Assembly: GCA_026119855.1 (NCBI GenBank) | Contig: JAOWBW010001464.1 | Location: 124,001-188,000, forward strand | Reading direction: 5' to 3' | DNA: 64,000 nt | From: Campanula takesimana | Taxonomy: Eukaryota; Streptophyta; Magnoliopsida; Asterales; Campanulaceae | Shown here: positions 45,854 to 56,592 of the stretch, in pieces | How the letters are laid out: the number at the start of each line of letters is the position of its first letter | How positions within the stretch are numbered: position 1 is the first letter of the stretch | The notes under the pieces: model-generated | The model's input: the letters and a program-made list of their open reading frames with translations, nothing else | The model's database searches: none | Told to the model about the DNA's origin: nothing | Program-made: the position numbers and the translations under genes

Positions 45854-48217
45854 CATGGTCTACCAGACTCCACTCTCTCCGGCGTCTCAATCAACGCCAT
45901 TGATAAAGAAAGGGGAAACAGATCATGGACCCCCAGCAATCACAAAGTCCTCCGCATGATGAGGAATATGGACTACTTCCCTGGTTTAGGCTTAGGGAAA
46001 TATCAGCAAGGAATCCTACATCCCGTGCAAGTCCCATTTGTCAAGAACACCTTCGGTTTGGGGTATGAGCCTTCTAAAGAAGACTTGAAACAAGAACAAG
46101 CGATCAAGAACGAAAAGGCCCGAGCTCGTAAAAAAGGCCGTCGGTATGAAGTCCCTAATCTAAGGCCTTATCGCAAGACGTTGAATGGTTATTTTGTCCG
46201 CCAAGGGGAAGACGTTCCATACATGATCTTTCCCGAGCCGTGGGTTAACAATAAAGGTGTCAAAAAGCCCGGCCTCGAAATCTTCTCCGATTGTGAGGTC
46301 CAGATATCCGAAAGAGAACCAACTCCCATGTCGCCCCGTGAATGGTGGGGGAGGAAGATGACTATAGAGTCCGAGACAGAAATCACCGTGGGGGAAGAAC
46401 TGACAGATTTAGCCTCCATGTTTGAAGAGCTCGCCGTGATGAATAAATGCCAAGTTAACGCCATCCATGACACCGTCATCATGAACGAAACTCTCAGTGA
46501 GATCCCGCCAAGCTCCGAGCCGATCAACAATTGGTATTCAACAAAAGGGCCCGTGGTATCCGAGGAATTCTTAGTCCAAGAAATGGGTTGCATACCCCGC
46601 ACAGCAACAAAGGAAGAGCAGCTCACACTTACTTTCGAGTCCGAGAGTGTCTCTAATACCCTCACCCAAGAGGATTTGGAGGCCATAGCCGAGCGTGTGT
46701 TTCCTTTCTTTGCTAATGAAAAATTTGATATTTCTGAGTACCCTGAGATTGCAAACATCATAAATGATGAATTAACTAATAATGAACTTAACAAACAAGT
46801 TAATAACGATTCAAATTATGATGAAATAGACCACGAAAACACAACATACTTAAATGAACTTGCTCAACAAGTCCGTAGTCGTGGAGAGAATGGTCCAAAG
46901 GCTGACGAAGAATTGCATGTTGTTAATCTGGGTACCGAAGAAGAGCCAAAAGAAACCAAGATTGGAAGCTTCTTCAAGGGGGACGACAAAGACAGATTGA
47001 CCGCACTACTACGGGAGTTCGTGGATGTGTTCGCATGGTCATACAAAGACATGCCGGGTTTAGACAGAAAGGTAGCGGAGCACAGGATTCCGATCAGAGA
47101 AGATACCAGGCCAGTAAAACAGAAGCTCAGAAAGATCAAGCCAGAATGGTCTCTGCAGGTCAAAGAAGAGATTGAGAAGCTCCTCAGTGTGGGTTTCATC
47201 AAGGTTATCGAGTATCCGACATGGTTAGCTAACATTGTGACAGTAAGGAAGGCGAACGGCAAGGTTCGAGTTTGTGTAGACTTCCGGGATTTAAACAAAG
47301 ATTCCCCAAAGGATGATTTTCCACTCCCTAATATCGACATGCTAGTCGACTCCACTGCTGCCTACGAGGTCCGCTCATTCGTGGATGGGTTCACTGGGTA
47401 TAATCAGATTCTCATGGCCGAGGAAGATCAACATAAGACAGCCTTCACAACACCGTGGGGTACCTTTTGCTACACAGTCATGCCATTTGGGTTAAGAAAT
47501 GCTGGGGCTTCCTACCAAAGAGCCGTGACAGACTTGTTCAACGATATGATTCACAAAGAAATCGAGGTCTACGTGGACGACATGATCATTCACTCCATAG
47601 GAACCGATGGTCAACACCTAATCGATCTCCGCAAGTTCTTCGAAAGGCTTCGCCAACACAAGATGAGACTCAACCCTGCAAAGTGCACATTTGGGGTTAT
47701 CCGAGGCAAAGTTCTTGGTTATATGGTCACTGAAAGGGGAATCGAAGTAGACCCCTCCAAAATCAAGGCAATCATTGACATGCCTCCTCCAAACACGCAG
47801 AAAGAGATTAAAGGTTTCATGGGAAGACTACAATACATCAGTCGATTTGTGCACCAACTCACTTCCATGTGCGAGCCAATCTTCAAGCTACTCAAGAAGA
47901 ATGTGGCTCTAGAATGGACCGACGCGTGCCAAGAAGCCTTCGATCAAGTAAAGCATTACTTGACGTGCCCTCCTGTTCTAGTTCCGCCGCACAAGGAGAA
48001 ACCTCTGTTGCTTTATCTCACTGTCAATGATGAAGCCCTAGGGGCTATGTTAGCACAAGAGCAACGAGAGTCCACAAAAGAGAACGCCATTTATTTTGTC
48101 AGTCGCCGATTCCAAGGAGGCGAAAAGAACTACTCTGTCTTAGAGAAGTCATGTGCCGCATTGGTTTGGGTCACTCAAAAGCTCAAACACTATATGGAAG
48201 CTTTTCGATCAAGCTAG
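45854..48217 (+). pseudogene. G2 pol part 1: G-patch-like linker, RT, RNase H
   Basis: It is in frame with gag-protease and open from 45854 to 48217. The N-terminus has a G-patch-like 'GLGLGKYQQG' near 45980. A long acidic linker with 'EHRIP' (47078) leads into RT: 'FRDLNKDSPKDDFPLP', 'FVDGFTGYNQILMA' (about 47383) and the catalytic 'YVDDMIIHS' (about 47570). The RNase H-like region follows with 'AIYFVSRRFQGGEKNYS'. Near 48205 a frameshift ends the ORF 15 bases later. G3 shows the same linker organisation (60348-61103). Confidence 0.88.
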
Positions 48218-49036
48218 TAGCAAAGGTGGACCCGCTCCGCTACATCTTCGAGAAGCCTTTCATGTCAACAAGAATAGCCAAATGGTACTTCATGCTCGCC
48301 GGCTATGATATCACTTACGTCATACTAAAATCCGTCAGGGGGAAAGTGTTCAGTGACCAGCTTGCCGAATTCCCGTGTGACGAAATGAAGGGGGAAGATG
48401 TACAGTTCCCCGACGAGCATTTAATTTGTACTGCAACCGAAGAAGACAAGTGGCAACTTTTTTTCGATGGCGCCGCCAATAAACACGGTTTTGGCATAGG
48501 GGTATTGCTTGTCGATCCAAAAGACATCTACACTCCCATTGCCATACGCCTGGAATTCGAAGCTACCAACAACATTGCCGAGTACGAAGCATGCTTAGCA
48601 GGGCTCGAAGCAGCTCTCGAAAGAAACGTTCGGCGACTCTTTGCTCCTTATCAATCAGCAATCGGGTAAATGGCGAACCCAAGACCCGACTCTCCAACAG
48701 TATGGTCAGCACCTTGAAGAACTGGTTGAACAATTCCAAGAGATTACTTTCAACTACCTGCCAAGGGATAAGAATCGCTTCGCTGATGCACTGGCCACTA
48801 TAGCTTCATTTGTTGAAATGCCCAAAAGGAAAATGGTGAAGCCTTTCAAAATTGCTCGAAGGAACAGTCCGGCATATTGCATGAGTATCGAGATCAACGA
48901 GGTTCAAACAAACTCTCCGTGGTATTCGGATATCATGAACTTCCTCAAAGACGGCACTTATCCCGAGAACATCAATAAGAAGTCTCAAGCAGCTCTGCAA
49001 AGGTTAGCCTCTCGGTATGTACTGATTGGGGACTGA
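48205..49036 (+). pseudogene. G2 pol part 2: second (archaeal-like) RNase H
   Basis: Two frames joined by a shift near 48626 give the end of the first RNase H region ('DPLRYIFEKPFMS') and then a second RNase H: the first D in 'FFDGAANKHGFG' (about 48464), E in 'ATNNIAEYEAC', D in 'GDSLL' just after the shift, and D in 'FADALAT' (about 48778). A dual RNase H is characteristic of Tat elements. The frame ends at TGA 49034-49036, where the family normally has Trp in 'G-D-x-L/V-YKR', so this looks like a G-to-A mutation. Confidence 0.85.
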
Positions 49037-50164
49037 GTCTATAAAAGGCACCACGACGGGATCAATCTCTTATGCGCCAATGAGACCGAAGCTCAAGAGA
49101 TAATGTGTGAAGTGCACGAAGGAGAATGTGGACCCCACATGAATGGGTTTATGCTAGTCAAGAAGATACTTCGCATTGGTTACTATTGGAGCACTATGGA
49201 GCGAGACTGTGTCGAGAAAGTCAAAAGGTGTGCCAAGTGCCAATTCCACGCTAATCTGCAACATGCTCCACCCTCACAACTTTACAACATGGTCACACCT
49301 TGGCCTTTCTCTTGTTGGGGGATAGACATCATCGGTAAAGTTCATCCTGCCAGAAGCAATGGGCAGTCATTCGTCCTAGTGGCAGTCGACTACTTCACAA
49401 AGTGGGTCGAAGCACAAGCCTATCGAACCCTAAACGCCAAGAAAGTGGCCGAATTTGTAAAGATTAATATCATGTGCCGATACGGCGTGCCTCATGAAAT
49501 CATTTCCGACAACGGCTCTCACTTTGAGAAGGAAATGGATGCACTTTTGGTAGAATACAAGATCACCAAGCACAAGTCATCTCCTTACCGGCCCCAAGCA
49601 AATGGCGCAGTCGAAGCAGCAAATAAGACCATCGAGACCATCGTCAAAAAAATGGCCTCAACAGGAAGGGATTGGCCCGAGAAGCTACCATTAGCATTGT
49701 GGGGCTACCGCACATCAATACGATCCGCAACAGGAGAAACTCCTTATGCATTGGTCTATGGTTCAGAAGCCGTACTCCCTATCGAACTTGAAGTCCCATC
49801 TCTACGGGTCCTCCTCGAGAATCAAGTCAACGAGGTCGACTGGATGCAAAGTCGATATGAACAACTAGCCTTGCTCGACGAGAAAAGGTTAAGAGCACTC
49901 GAACGCACAAGGGCGTATCAGCAAAGGATGGCAAGAGCTTTCAACAAAAAGGTGAAGCCTCGAAACATCAATGTGGGAGATTTGGTTTTAAGACAACATC
50001 CTCCTAATGCCATGAATCCCCTGGGGAAATGGGGACCCCGATGGATCGGTCCGTACGTGGTCAAAAAGATACTAAGCGGTGGTGCAGTCCGGCTCGTGGA
50101 TTTAGATGGTGACCAGCTGCCAAAGGAGGTCAACCTCGACAAGCTCAAGAGGTTCTACGCTTAA
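49037..50164 (+). pseudogene. G2 pol part 3: integrase
   Basis: It continues in the same frame after TGA 49034 with no further stop until TAA 50162-50164. It has an HHCC zinc-binding domain ('HEGECGPHMNG', 'CAKCQFH'), a DDE core ('WGIDIIGKV', 'ISDNGSHFEKE', 'ANGAVEAANKTIE') and a C-terminal GPY/F-type end ('WIGPYVVKKIL'). Apart from the stop upstream it appears complete. It inserts element cDNA into chromosomes. Confidence 0.9.
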
Positions 50165-50210
50165 TAAACAAAGACCATAACAAAAAAAAAAAAAAAAAAG
50201 AAATCGCTCG

Positions 50211-50240
50211 CTAGGTTGAAAACCCGCAAGGGCGGCCTAG
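50211..50240 (+). other. G2 post-pol hairpin 1 (GNRA-capped)
   Basis: The outer stem is CTAGG (50211-50215) with CCTAG (50236-50240). The inner stem is CCC-GCAA-GGG, a GNRA tetraloop. The internal loops are TTGAAAA and CGG. Confidence 0.55.
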
Positions 50241-50274
50241 GCAAAAATTAGAGCACGTGCAAAAAAGAAGCCCA

Positions 50275-50304
50275 CTAGATTGAAAACCCGAAAGGGCGGT
50301 CTAG
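50275..50304 (+). other. G2 post-pol hairpin 2 (GNRA-capped)
   Basis: The outer stem is CTAGA (50275-50279) with TCTAG (50300-50304). The inner stem is CCC-GAAA-GGG. It has the same length and internal loops as hairpin 1, with G-C replaced by A-T at the fifth pair and GCAA replaced by GAAA. Confidence 0.55.
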
Positions 50305-50367
50305 GCAAAAAATAGGGTGCACAACAAAAAAAAAAAAAAATGGTCTTTGTTTGTTTGAACTACGAAG

Positions 50368-50416
50368 ACCTGAGCCTCCCAACTGGAGGAACGTAGCCAA
50401 CCTTCGGGTGCGGTCT
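50368..50416 (+). other. ACGTAGGCA-type block with UUCG hairpin, G2
   Basis: 'ggaggaacgtagccaa' is followed by ACC-TTCG-GGT (50400-50409). It matches G1 305-356. The remaining 50417-50576 is non-coding and AT-rich. Confidence 0.5.
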
Positions 50417-50576
50417 AAAACATATCAAAAATACCCAATTCACTTCAAATAACAAAATGCAATTTTTATTCATTAAATGAATTATTCAAACCATTACAAC
50501 GGATTTATTGAGCAACAAAAGACATCAAAATATTAAATCCTAAAACAAAGTGGTCTAATTGCAATCTCTTAGGGTA

Positions 50577-51979
50577 CTAAGAAAAATCCAATTTTCTCTT
50601 AGCTTTCAAAGAACCACCCGATCGTCTCTCAATCCTTTTCTTCTTGGGTAACGAAGGAGCACTAATACGCACCGAAACCTTCTGTGTTGCAACACGTCTC
50701 CTAGCATAAAAGTCATCCAAAGGAGTACCGAAAGGGTCAGCGAGAATGTTACTCGACTCAGCAGCAACCTCCCTATATCTCAAAGTGCTGCTAGGCTCAA
50801 AACCCTGTCCCAACAACTCGGCACGAAGCACATCAACCCAAGTGATGCCACGGTAAAGGGTGCCAAATAAATAGTCCAAGTAGCTCTCAGGAAGGAAGAC
50901 ACTCCCCCGATGCAGAGGAGCGAAAGCCCAACGATTGCGGTCATCTCCCCAAGCCGACTGAAGCTCACTCGAGAAGTAAAGGACCCATGTAAGCAACTGG
51001 ACGAAGCATTCCATCCCTCGGAAAAGGAATTGTCTGTTGGTGACCGAACTGCCGCAGAACCCGCTCTGGCTGGTAAAACGAAGAATCTCTCAAACCAGGT
51101 ACAACCACGTGCTGAAAACCAAGAGTCCATTCCACAAAAGGACGAAGACCCCAAGAAGGAGGACACCACTCAATATCAACGGTCACCCGAGAAGCAAAGA
51201 ATTTCTTCCAACCATATTCAGATAAATCCCGGATCAACAACTTCCTCCTATGAACAGCAAAGGGAGACAAATCACCATCCGGGGGAATAAATCTTGAAGT
51301 GTTCCCAGAGCCATATGGTCAAGAGCAAAGGGCTTCCCCGACACATCTTGCCCGTCCTGTGTAACTCATCAAGGCCGTGCAACGTCTCCCCTACAATAAG
51401 AGGGATTACACTAAATTGCTGGTCCTTAGCTTGCAAAATAATCTCAGCCAACTGCGCGTCCGCAGTCCCGAAGGGTGTAACAAACAGTACTTCGCTGAAA
51501 AGACAAACGGCCATGGCATTTCTTTTGAAAGATTGAACCACCGGGTCCTCCGAGTGTAAACTGAAGAACATCGGCAACTCAGTTATGTCAATCACGGTAC
51601 CGTGCAACATCTTCCTCACGTCCTCAATGGGGAGATTCAGTAACCCAACCCAAGAGTCGATGGCACCACGGTGATATTTAGGGACGGCAATCCGACCGGC
51701 CAAAGGCATGCCAAGGATGGCCCCGAAATCGTCAACAGTCGGCACCATTTCATTAGCTGAAAGGTTGAAGGTATGGCTGTCGCAATCCCAGAAAGCCGCG
51801 GCAGCTCTCAACAAATCCCAATCCGGCTTCAACGTCCGCAAGGTGAAAAGAATTCGGAACCCGAAATCTTTAATGAAGGCCTTCTTGGGATGGGTCTTGA
51901 AAGAATACACAAAAGTGCCCAAGTCCTTTTCATACGCACTAACGACCTTGGCATCAAGGGCAAAAGAATTGGAAGCCAT
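50577..51979 (-). pseudogene. G2 antisense ORF: PMD-like protein
   Basis: It starts at ATG 51979 on the minus strand and ends at 50577, about 467 codons, with two frameshifts: one at the C-run near 51280 and one near 51025. The N-terminal half has a PMD-like core, 'RAAAAFWDCDSHTFNLS', 'NEMVPTVDDFGAILGMP', then 'SVIPLIVGETLHGL' and 'GSPLLLTIWLWE'. The C-terminus is very basic ('PKKKRIERR'), suggesting nuclear location. The G3 ORF at 56674-58056 is homologous along its length. It lies between pol and the 3' LTR and opposite to gag-pol, so it needs its own promoter; a GC array and TATA-like box lie upstream. Biochemical function is unknown. Confidence 0.82.
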
Positions 51980-52073
51980 GGAAAATGTTGATCACAAGCG
52001 AAGTTAAGCAATAATATGATGTTCAAAAATGGCAGAAAGGAGCTGTGAGAATCAAGTGGTCGAACAGAAGATG

Positions 52074-52210
52074 ATATTATAGCTATTAGGGGCTCTTTTG
52101 GTCAGCAAATGTCAAGCCCGGAATTCCGCCTCCCAGACACGCGCGCCACCCGCCAGCAGTCTGAAGTGCGCGCGCGTCCCAAGCCTACATAGGAAGGCGC
52201 GCGCCTCCCA
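52074..52210 (-). promoter_or_regulatory. Candidate antisense promoter of the G2 PMD ORF
   Basis: On the minus strand, GC words (plus-strand starts 52141, 52170 and 52199, gaps 29/29) are followed by TATAATAT at 52074-52081, about 95 bp before ATG 51979. The words belong to the G2 type also found in its LTR and leader. Confidence 0.5.
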
Positions 52211-52559
52211 GGTCTAAACCACTTCAAGAAAAGGGCCTTGTCAGAGATCTCCAGCCTAAATCAAGACACTGTCCCGATCCTCGGACACCCAGTTGGGCAC
52301 ACCTTTTTTCCGGTCCGCCCTTAAGGCATGTCAAAAATCGAAAGTAGGATAGAAACTCCCACTCAAAAGTAGGCTGTCCTCTTCAAAATTCGGAACTCCC
52401 TCAGTTCTGTCACAGGTGCCACACCCCCCTCAAGAGTCAATCTCAACATTTCATCCCCAGCAGGAACATCTTTCTGGTCGCGGTCAACTGTGCCCGTACC
52501 CCACAATTCAAAAAAAAAATTCAAGTGTGACTCCAAATGGCACGAGACTTCAAAGCAAT

Positions 52560-53130
52560 ATTTCGTCAAACGGATTCACTAACGGATTCGTCAACAAAAA
52601 GGGTTCACCAACGGACTCATCCAAGGGATTCACCAACGGATTCAACAACGGATTCACCAACGGATTCATCAACAAGGGTTCACCAATGGACTCATCGAAG
52701 GGATTCACTAACGGATTCATCAAACGGATTCACTAACGGATTCGTCAACAAGGGTTCACCAACGGACTCATCCAAGGGATTCACTAACGGATTCATCAAT
52801 CGGATTCACTAACGGATTCGTCAACAAGGGTTCACCAACGGACTCATCCAAGGGATTCGCTAACGGATTCATCAAACGGATTCACTAACGGATTCGTCAA
52901 CAAGGGTTCACCAACGGACTCATCCAAGGGATTCGCTAACGGATTCATCAAACGGATTCACTAACGGATTCGTCAACAAGGGTTCACCAACGGACTCATC
53001 CAAGGGATTCACTAATGGATTCGTCAACAAGGGTTCACCAACGGACTCATCCGAGGGATCCACTAACGGATTCATCAAAAGGTTCACTAACGGCCTCATT
53101 CAAAACATTCAGCCGACAGGTTCACCTAAC
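52560..53130 (+). repeat. G2 3'-UTR minisatellite, 76-bp period of 12-13-bp monomers
   Basis: 'ttcgtcaacaagggttcacc' recurs at 52741, 52817, 52893 and 52969, exactly 76 bp apart. Within each unit, monomers of the form TTCACTAACGGA repeat with small changes. ORFs through it only translate the repeat. G1 has a 19-bp array in the same position, sharing the word AACGGAT. Confidence 0.9.
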
Positions 53131-53296
53131 GGATCATGCCACCCCCTCTATCAACAAAAGCCGCTCACACAGGGAGCGCACCACTATCTCTCGCAATTTC
53201 AAATTCCTGCTTTCATCGAGTCTTTGCCTTTTCTTGGTGATGTCCTCGGCGGGTGTTTTTAACTTTCGTCCACGCGTTTTGCTTTGCAATCCACGT

Positions 53297-53309
53297 CGCC
53301 GAGGGGCTC
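53297..53309 (+). other. G2 polypurine tract
   Basis: 'cgccgaggggctc' abuts the 3' LTR start. Confidence 0.88.
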
Positions 53310-54291
53310 TGTAGACACCCCGCCTGGGACCGCTCACCCCGATTGCACATTTGATCTTGTGTTTCTCCCCATTTTAAGTGTTTCTCGTTAGTTTCTGTCA
53401 CTTCCGTTAAGTTCCTGACTGACTTCGTTAAGTCTAGGGACTAAACTGAATGACAGGGCTGACTTTCTAGTCCATTCTGTCAAAATTGCCTTCTCTGAGT
53501 CGCGCGCCTCCAAAAGGAAGAGCCAGGCGCGCGCGCCTCCCGCCCCCAAGGCAGGAGGCGCGCGCCTCTGGGCGTCAGTTACAGATTTCTGGCCAGGATT
53601 CCCTCCCTTACTCAATTTACAAGATTTTGCCCGGGAAGGATTTCTTGGTGACTTAGTTTTGGCACCAAAAACACCCCTCTTTCACCTATAAAAACCTCCC
53701 TTTACCTCCATTTTCAAGGATCGAAAAATCATCGGAAAAACCCTATCGAAAACTAGACAAAAAAAAATCACTTTCTAAAGGTTCTCCAAGGATCTCATTA
53801 AGCAACATTTGAAGTTCTTCAAATTGTAGGTAAAAGTCCATCTTTTCCTTTCTTTTCTACTTCATCTCCTCTCTCTCTTTTACTTTAATCAAATGTGCAA
53901 TCACCCAAATCATTTTGGGACATGACTCTAATGATCACCTCATCTCATTGAGGTTGGTTAAGGAGTCATCTCCTACATTCCAAATCCTATTTTAAATCTC
54001 CCCCTTTTCATGACTTAAAGAAGAAGAAGAAGAACATTTTCATCCATGTAGATTTTGATCAAGCAAGACCAACTTTAGTTGGGCGAGATGGGTGTTTCGG
54101 TACTTCCCATCTCGTAATCTAACCCCCGAACCTCAAAACAAAGAATCTCTGTTTTCGTAATCAAACTTAGGCTACAATCGATAGGTTTTTCTTATGTTCC
54201 TCAAAACATAGGTGGCGACTCTAAAAACAAGTTAGACATCCTAGGATAATTCACCGCTCTAGCCAAGCCGTGGTTCCCCGGGGTATCTACA
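53310..54291 (+). repeat. G2 3' LTR
   Basis: 982 bp with the same ends as the 5' LTR. GC words are at 53502, 53531 and 53560, and TATAAAAA at 53687-53694. It carries one more 29-bp GC unit than the 5' LTR. It is followed by the TSD agctt. Confidence 0.95.
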
Positions 54292-54512
54292 AGCTTATGC
54301 GTATTTTGTATCTTTTATTTATACTTGTCGTATTTTCAAGACTGCTTAATCATTGTAGATTATTTAATTTGTGGATTTGTTTGATTATTTTGGGGATGGC
54401 AAGTATATACGCACATTAATAAACAAAGCATGCATGTACACTTTAAATAATTAGCATAGAGTTGGTATTTAATTGCTAGTTGGTAACGTACCTTTGCTGT
54501 GTTTACCTGCAG

Positions 54513-56183
54513 AGAATGAAATCTCAGGGGTCCACTAAGTTGGTAGCGGGGGTATGGAGCATGCTGCCACTGGGAGGTATTGTGAAGGAAAGGATCCAAG
54601 CTCTGGGATTTGGTCCATTTTTTTATGATGTGCAGGCCATCGGAGGGACCTAGAAGCTGATGGGTCTGGTAGAGACCATACGGGAGTATTGGTGGGACAC
54701 CACCCATACATTCCATTTCAGTTGGGGATAGGTCACTATTACTCCCACCGACTTCTTTGCTATTACTGGGTTGCAGTTCACTGACGTGAACTTGCCTTTT
54801 GATGAGAGCTTGTCAGAGGATCCACAGCGCCAGGCTGATCTGATAGGGATGATGTTGGGTTGAGGTGTGAAGGGGAACGGCTTTGAGGTGGGCCGTTTGA
54901 GGACCTTGCTTGATGGAGCTATCCGGGGCTTCATAGAGGGTGTCAGTGACATAGATTGTCTGGTGCGGGCCATTTTGTGGTATAGCCTGTCGCAGACCTT
55001 GTTCCCGAGTGCCGGCACATTCTGTCGATTTTCTTTGTTGGGTGCTCTGGCCAATCAAGAGCAGGCGAGCCGGGTCTTTTGGGGTGGAGCCGGGCTAGCG
55101 GAGATATATAGAGCCCTTGATTTCTGTTCGAGGTCAAGTACCTCATCTTTTGACTTTTTCCAGTTTGCTTTTGAGGTATCTTTCTGACTCACTCTTTTAT
55201 TCCATATCTATCCTTCGTTTAGAACTGTATAGACTGAAATATTGCTTTTCCACAGGTGTGGGTTTATGAGCTCTTCCATATCGCTCCCTTTCGTGTGCAA
55301 GGGGTGAAGGAGGTCCTAGTGATGAGGTTCTAGGCAAAAAGGAACCGGTTGGAGGGCTGTGGCAAGGCCAGGAAGACGCCCGACTTAGGGAATTTTGCTG
55401 CGAGGTTGCAGGGTCCATTGCATGAGGATTCCCAGTTTTTTCTTTGGTCTGATAGAGTTCTGGCGGGAGTAGGCTTTGCTCAAGAGTTCACTGCTTCGAG
55501 ATGTTTTCTGGTGGGGCTGACTGGCGACGCCATGTACTTAGGCGAGAGGGTATGCCGGCAGCATAGCGCACACCCTATGATATGGGCTTCGGCTGAGCCT
55601 CCTCGGAACATGTTATATCCTGCTAGGCTCCGGGCGAACAGTGAGTACTTTGCTAGGACTCCGGCTAGTCAGTACTAGAGTGGTGGTGACTATGCTTGGT
55701 ATGTTGAGCATGTGCTGGTGAGTCCACAGGTGGTGGCTAGGAGATAGGCAGGTGGTTATTCGGCCAGTTCTAGTAGAGTGGCTAGACATGCCATGGATAT
55801 GACACAGTTTCCTGACACCATTAGGGTGCAACAGGGTGGCGTTGATGTTGATTTTGACCTTACTCCGAACGAGGCTGATGAGGTTACTGGGGCCCAGCTT
55901 CTTCCTCTTACATCCGCTCTGTTCGCCGGGGCAACATCTTTGACCGTTTATTTTGGAGCTTAGTTGCTGCTTGTACCTATCGCCAGGAGGATGTGATAGC
56001 GCCGCAGCGCCGAGAGAAAGTGCCTATGAAGGCTACTTCCTCGTCCTGTGCCGTCAGAGGTCTGTCAGAGGTTGAGGCTCTGGAGCCGGTGGGTCCCACT
56101 ATATGCAGCAGCGGAGCCATGGAGATGATGATGCTAGCGATGATGAGGAGGAGGGGGTGGAGATCGAGGAGAGCTCGGACTAG
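54513..56183 (+). pseudogene. PMD-like pseudogene with intron, antisense within G3
   Basis: A probable 3' splice site ('gtttacctgcag' at 54501-54512) starts an exon to 55175. An 80-bp intron (55176-55255, GT...AG) joins in phase 0 to a second exon. The protein shows PMD features: 'IREYWWDTTHTFHFSWG', then 'VTITPTDFFAITGLQF', and later 'LVRAILWYSLSQTLFP'. The C-terminus is acidic (about 56120-56180, 'GDDDASDDEEEG'). There are several in-frame stops (54650, the WG-stop-VT site, near 54860, near 55333 and 55676) and shifts near the end. The first exon or exons would lie left of G2, which inserted in the upstream intron. Probably a captured host-type gene; not functional. Confidence 0.72.
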
Positions 56184-56474
56184 ATGTAGTCCTCTATTTC
56201 CTGTATTTTTTGGAGAGAGAGAGAGAGAAAGAACAAACAAATAATCTATGTACACTATTTTATTTGCTTTCTATGTAAATATTTAATTAGTATTTTATTT
56301 ACATGTCTTTACATTTGGTACAATGTATGAGCCTTAAGGGTAAAATGGGGATTATACACACTATTGGGTACTACCGCCTTCTTGTTAGGCCTCTTTTGTG
56401 ACTCATAATATCTGAAATGGGTCCATTCTGGCGTTTGGTAGAGGTAGGCCCGTAAATCTGCTGGTGACGGATGA
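56184..56474. other. G3 spacer between the two PMD-like genes
   Basis: A short GA-repeat (about 56211-56230) and AT-rich sequence, with no domain seen. Confidence 0.5.
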
Positions 56475-56592
56475 AGTGGCCGCGTGGCCAGTTATCAAGA
56501 AAGACTGGCCGCACGAACAGTCCCTACTCTGACATGTTTTTTGTCAGATTATTCCTTGTATGATCAGGACTCGAACTCCCTACCCTATTTAA
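56475..56592 (+). promoter_or_regulatory. Candidate promoter of the G3 antisense PMD ORF
   Basis: TGGCCGC words start at 56477 and 56506 (29 bp apart), followed by TATTTAA at 56586-56592 and ATG 56674, 82 bp further on. The GGCCGC palindromic word also occurs in the G3 LTR near 39437. The layout matches that upstream of the G2 antisense ORF. Confidence 0.45.

Larger units (their letters stand above)
41313..54291 (+). mobile_element. G2: Tat-type Ty3/gypsy, nearly complete
   Basis: LTRs are 957 and 982 bp, with TSD agctt at 41308-41312 and 54292-54296. Order: 5' LTR, PBS, long leader, gag-protease, RT, RNase H, a second archaeal-like RNase H, integrase, post-pol hairpins, antisense PMD-like ORF, minisatellite, PPT, 3' LTR. 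The dual RNase H and the extra ORF downstream of pol fit the Tat lineage. Coding lesions are few: two stops and two frameshifts in 6.5 kb. Confidence 0.95.
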
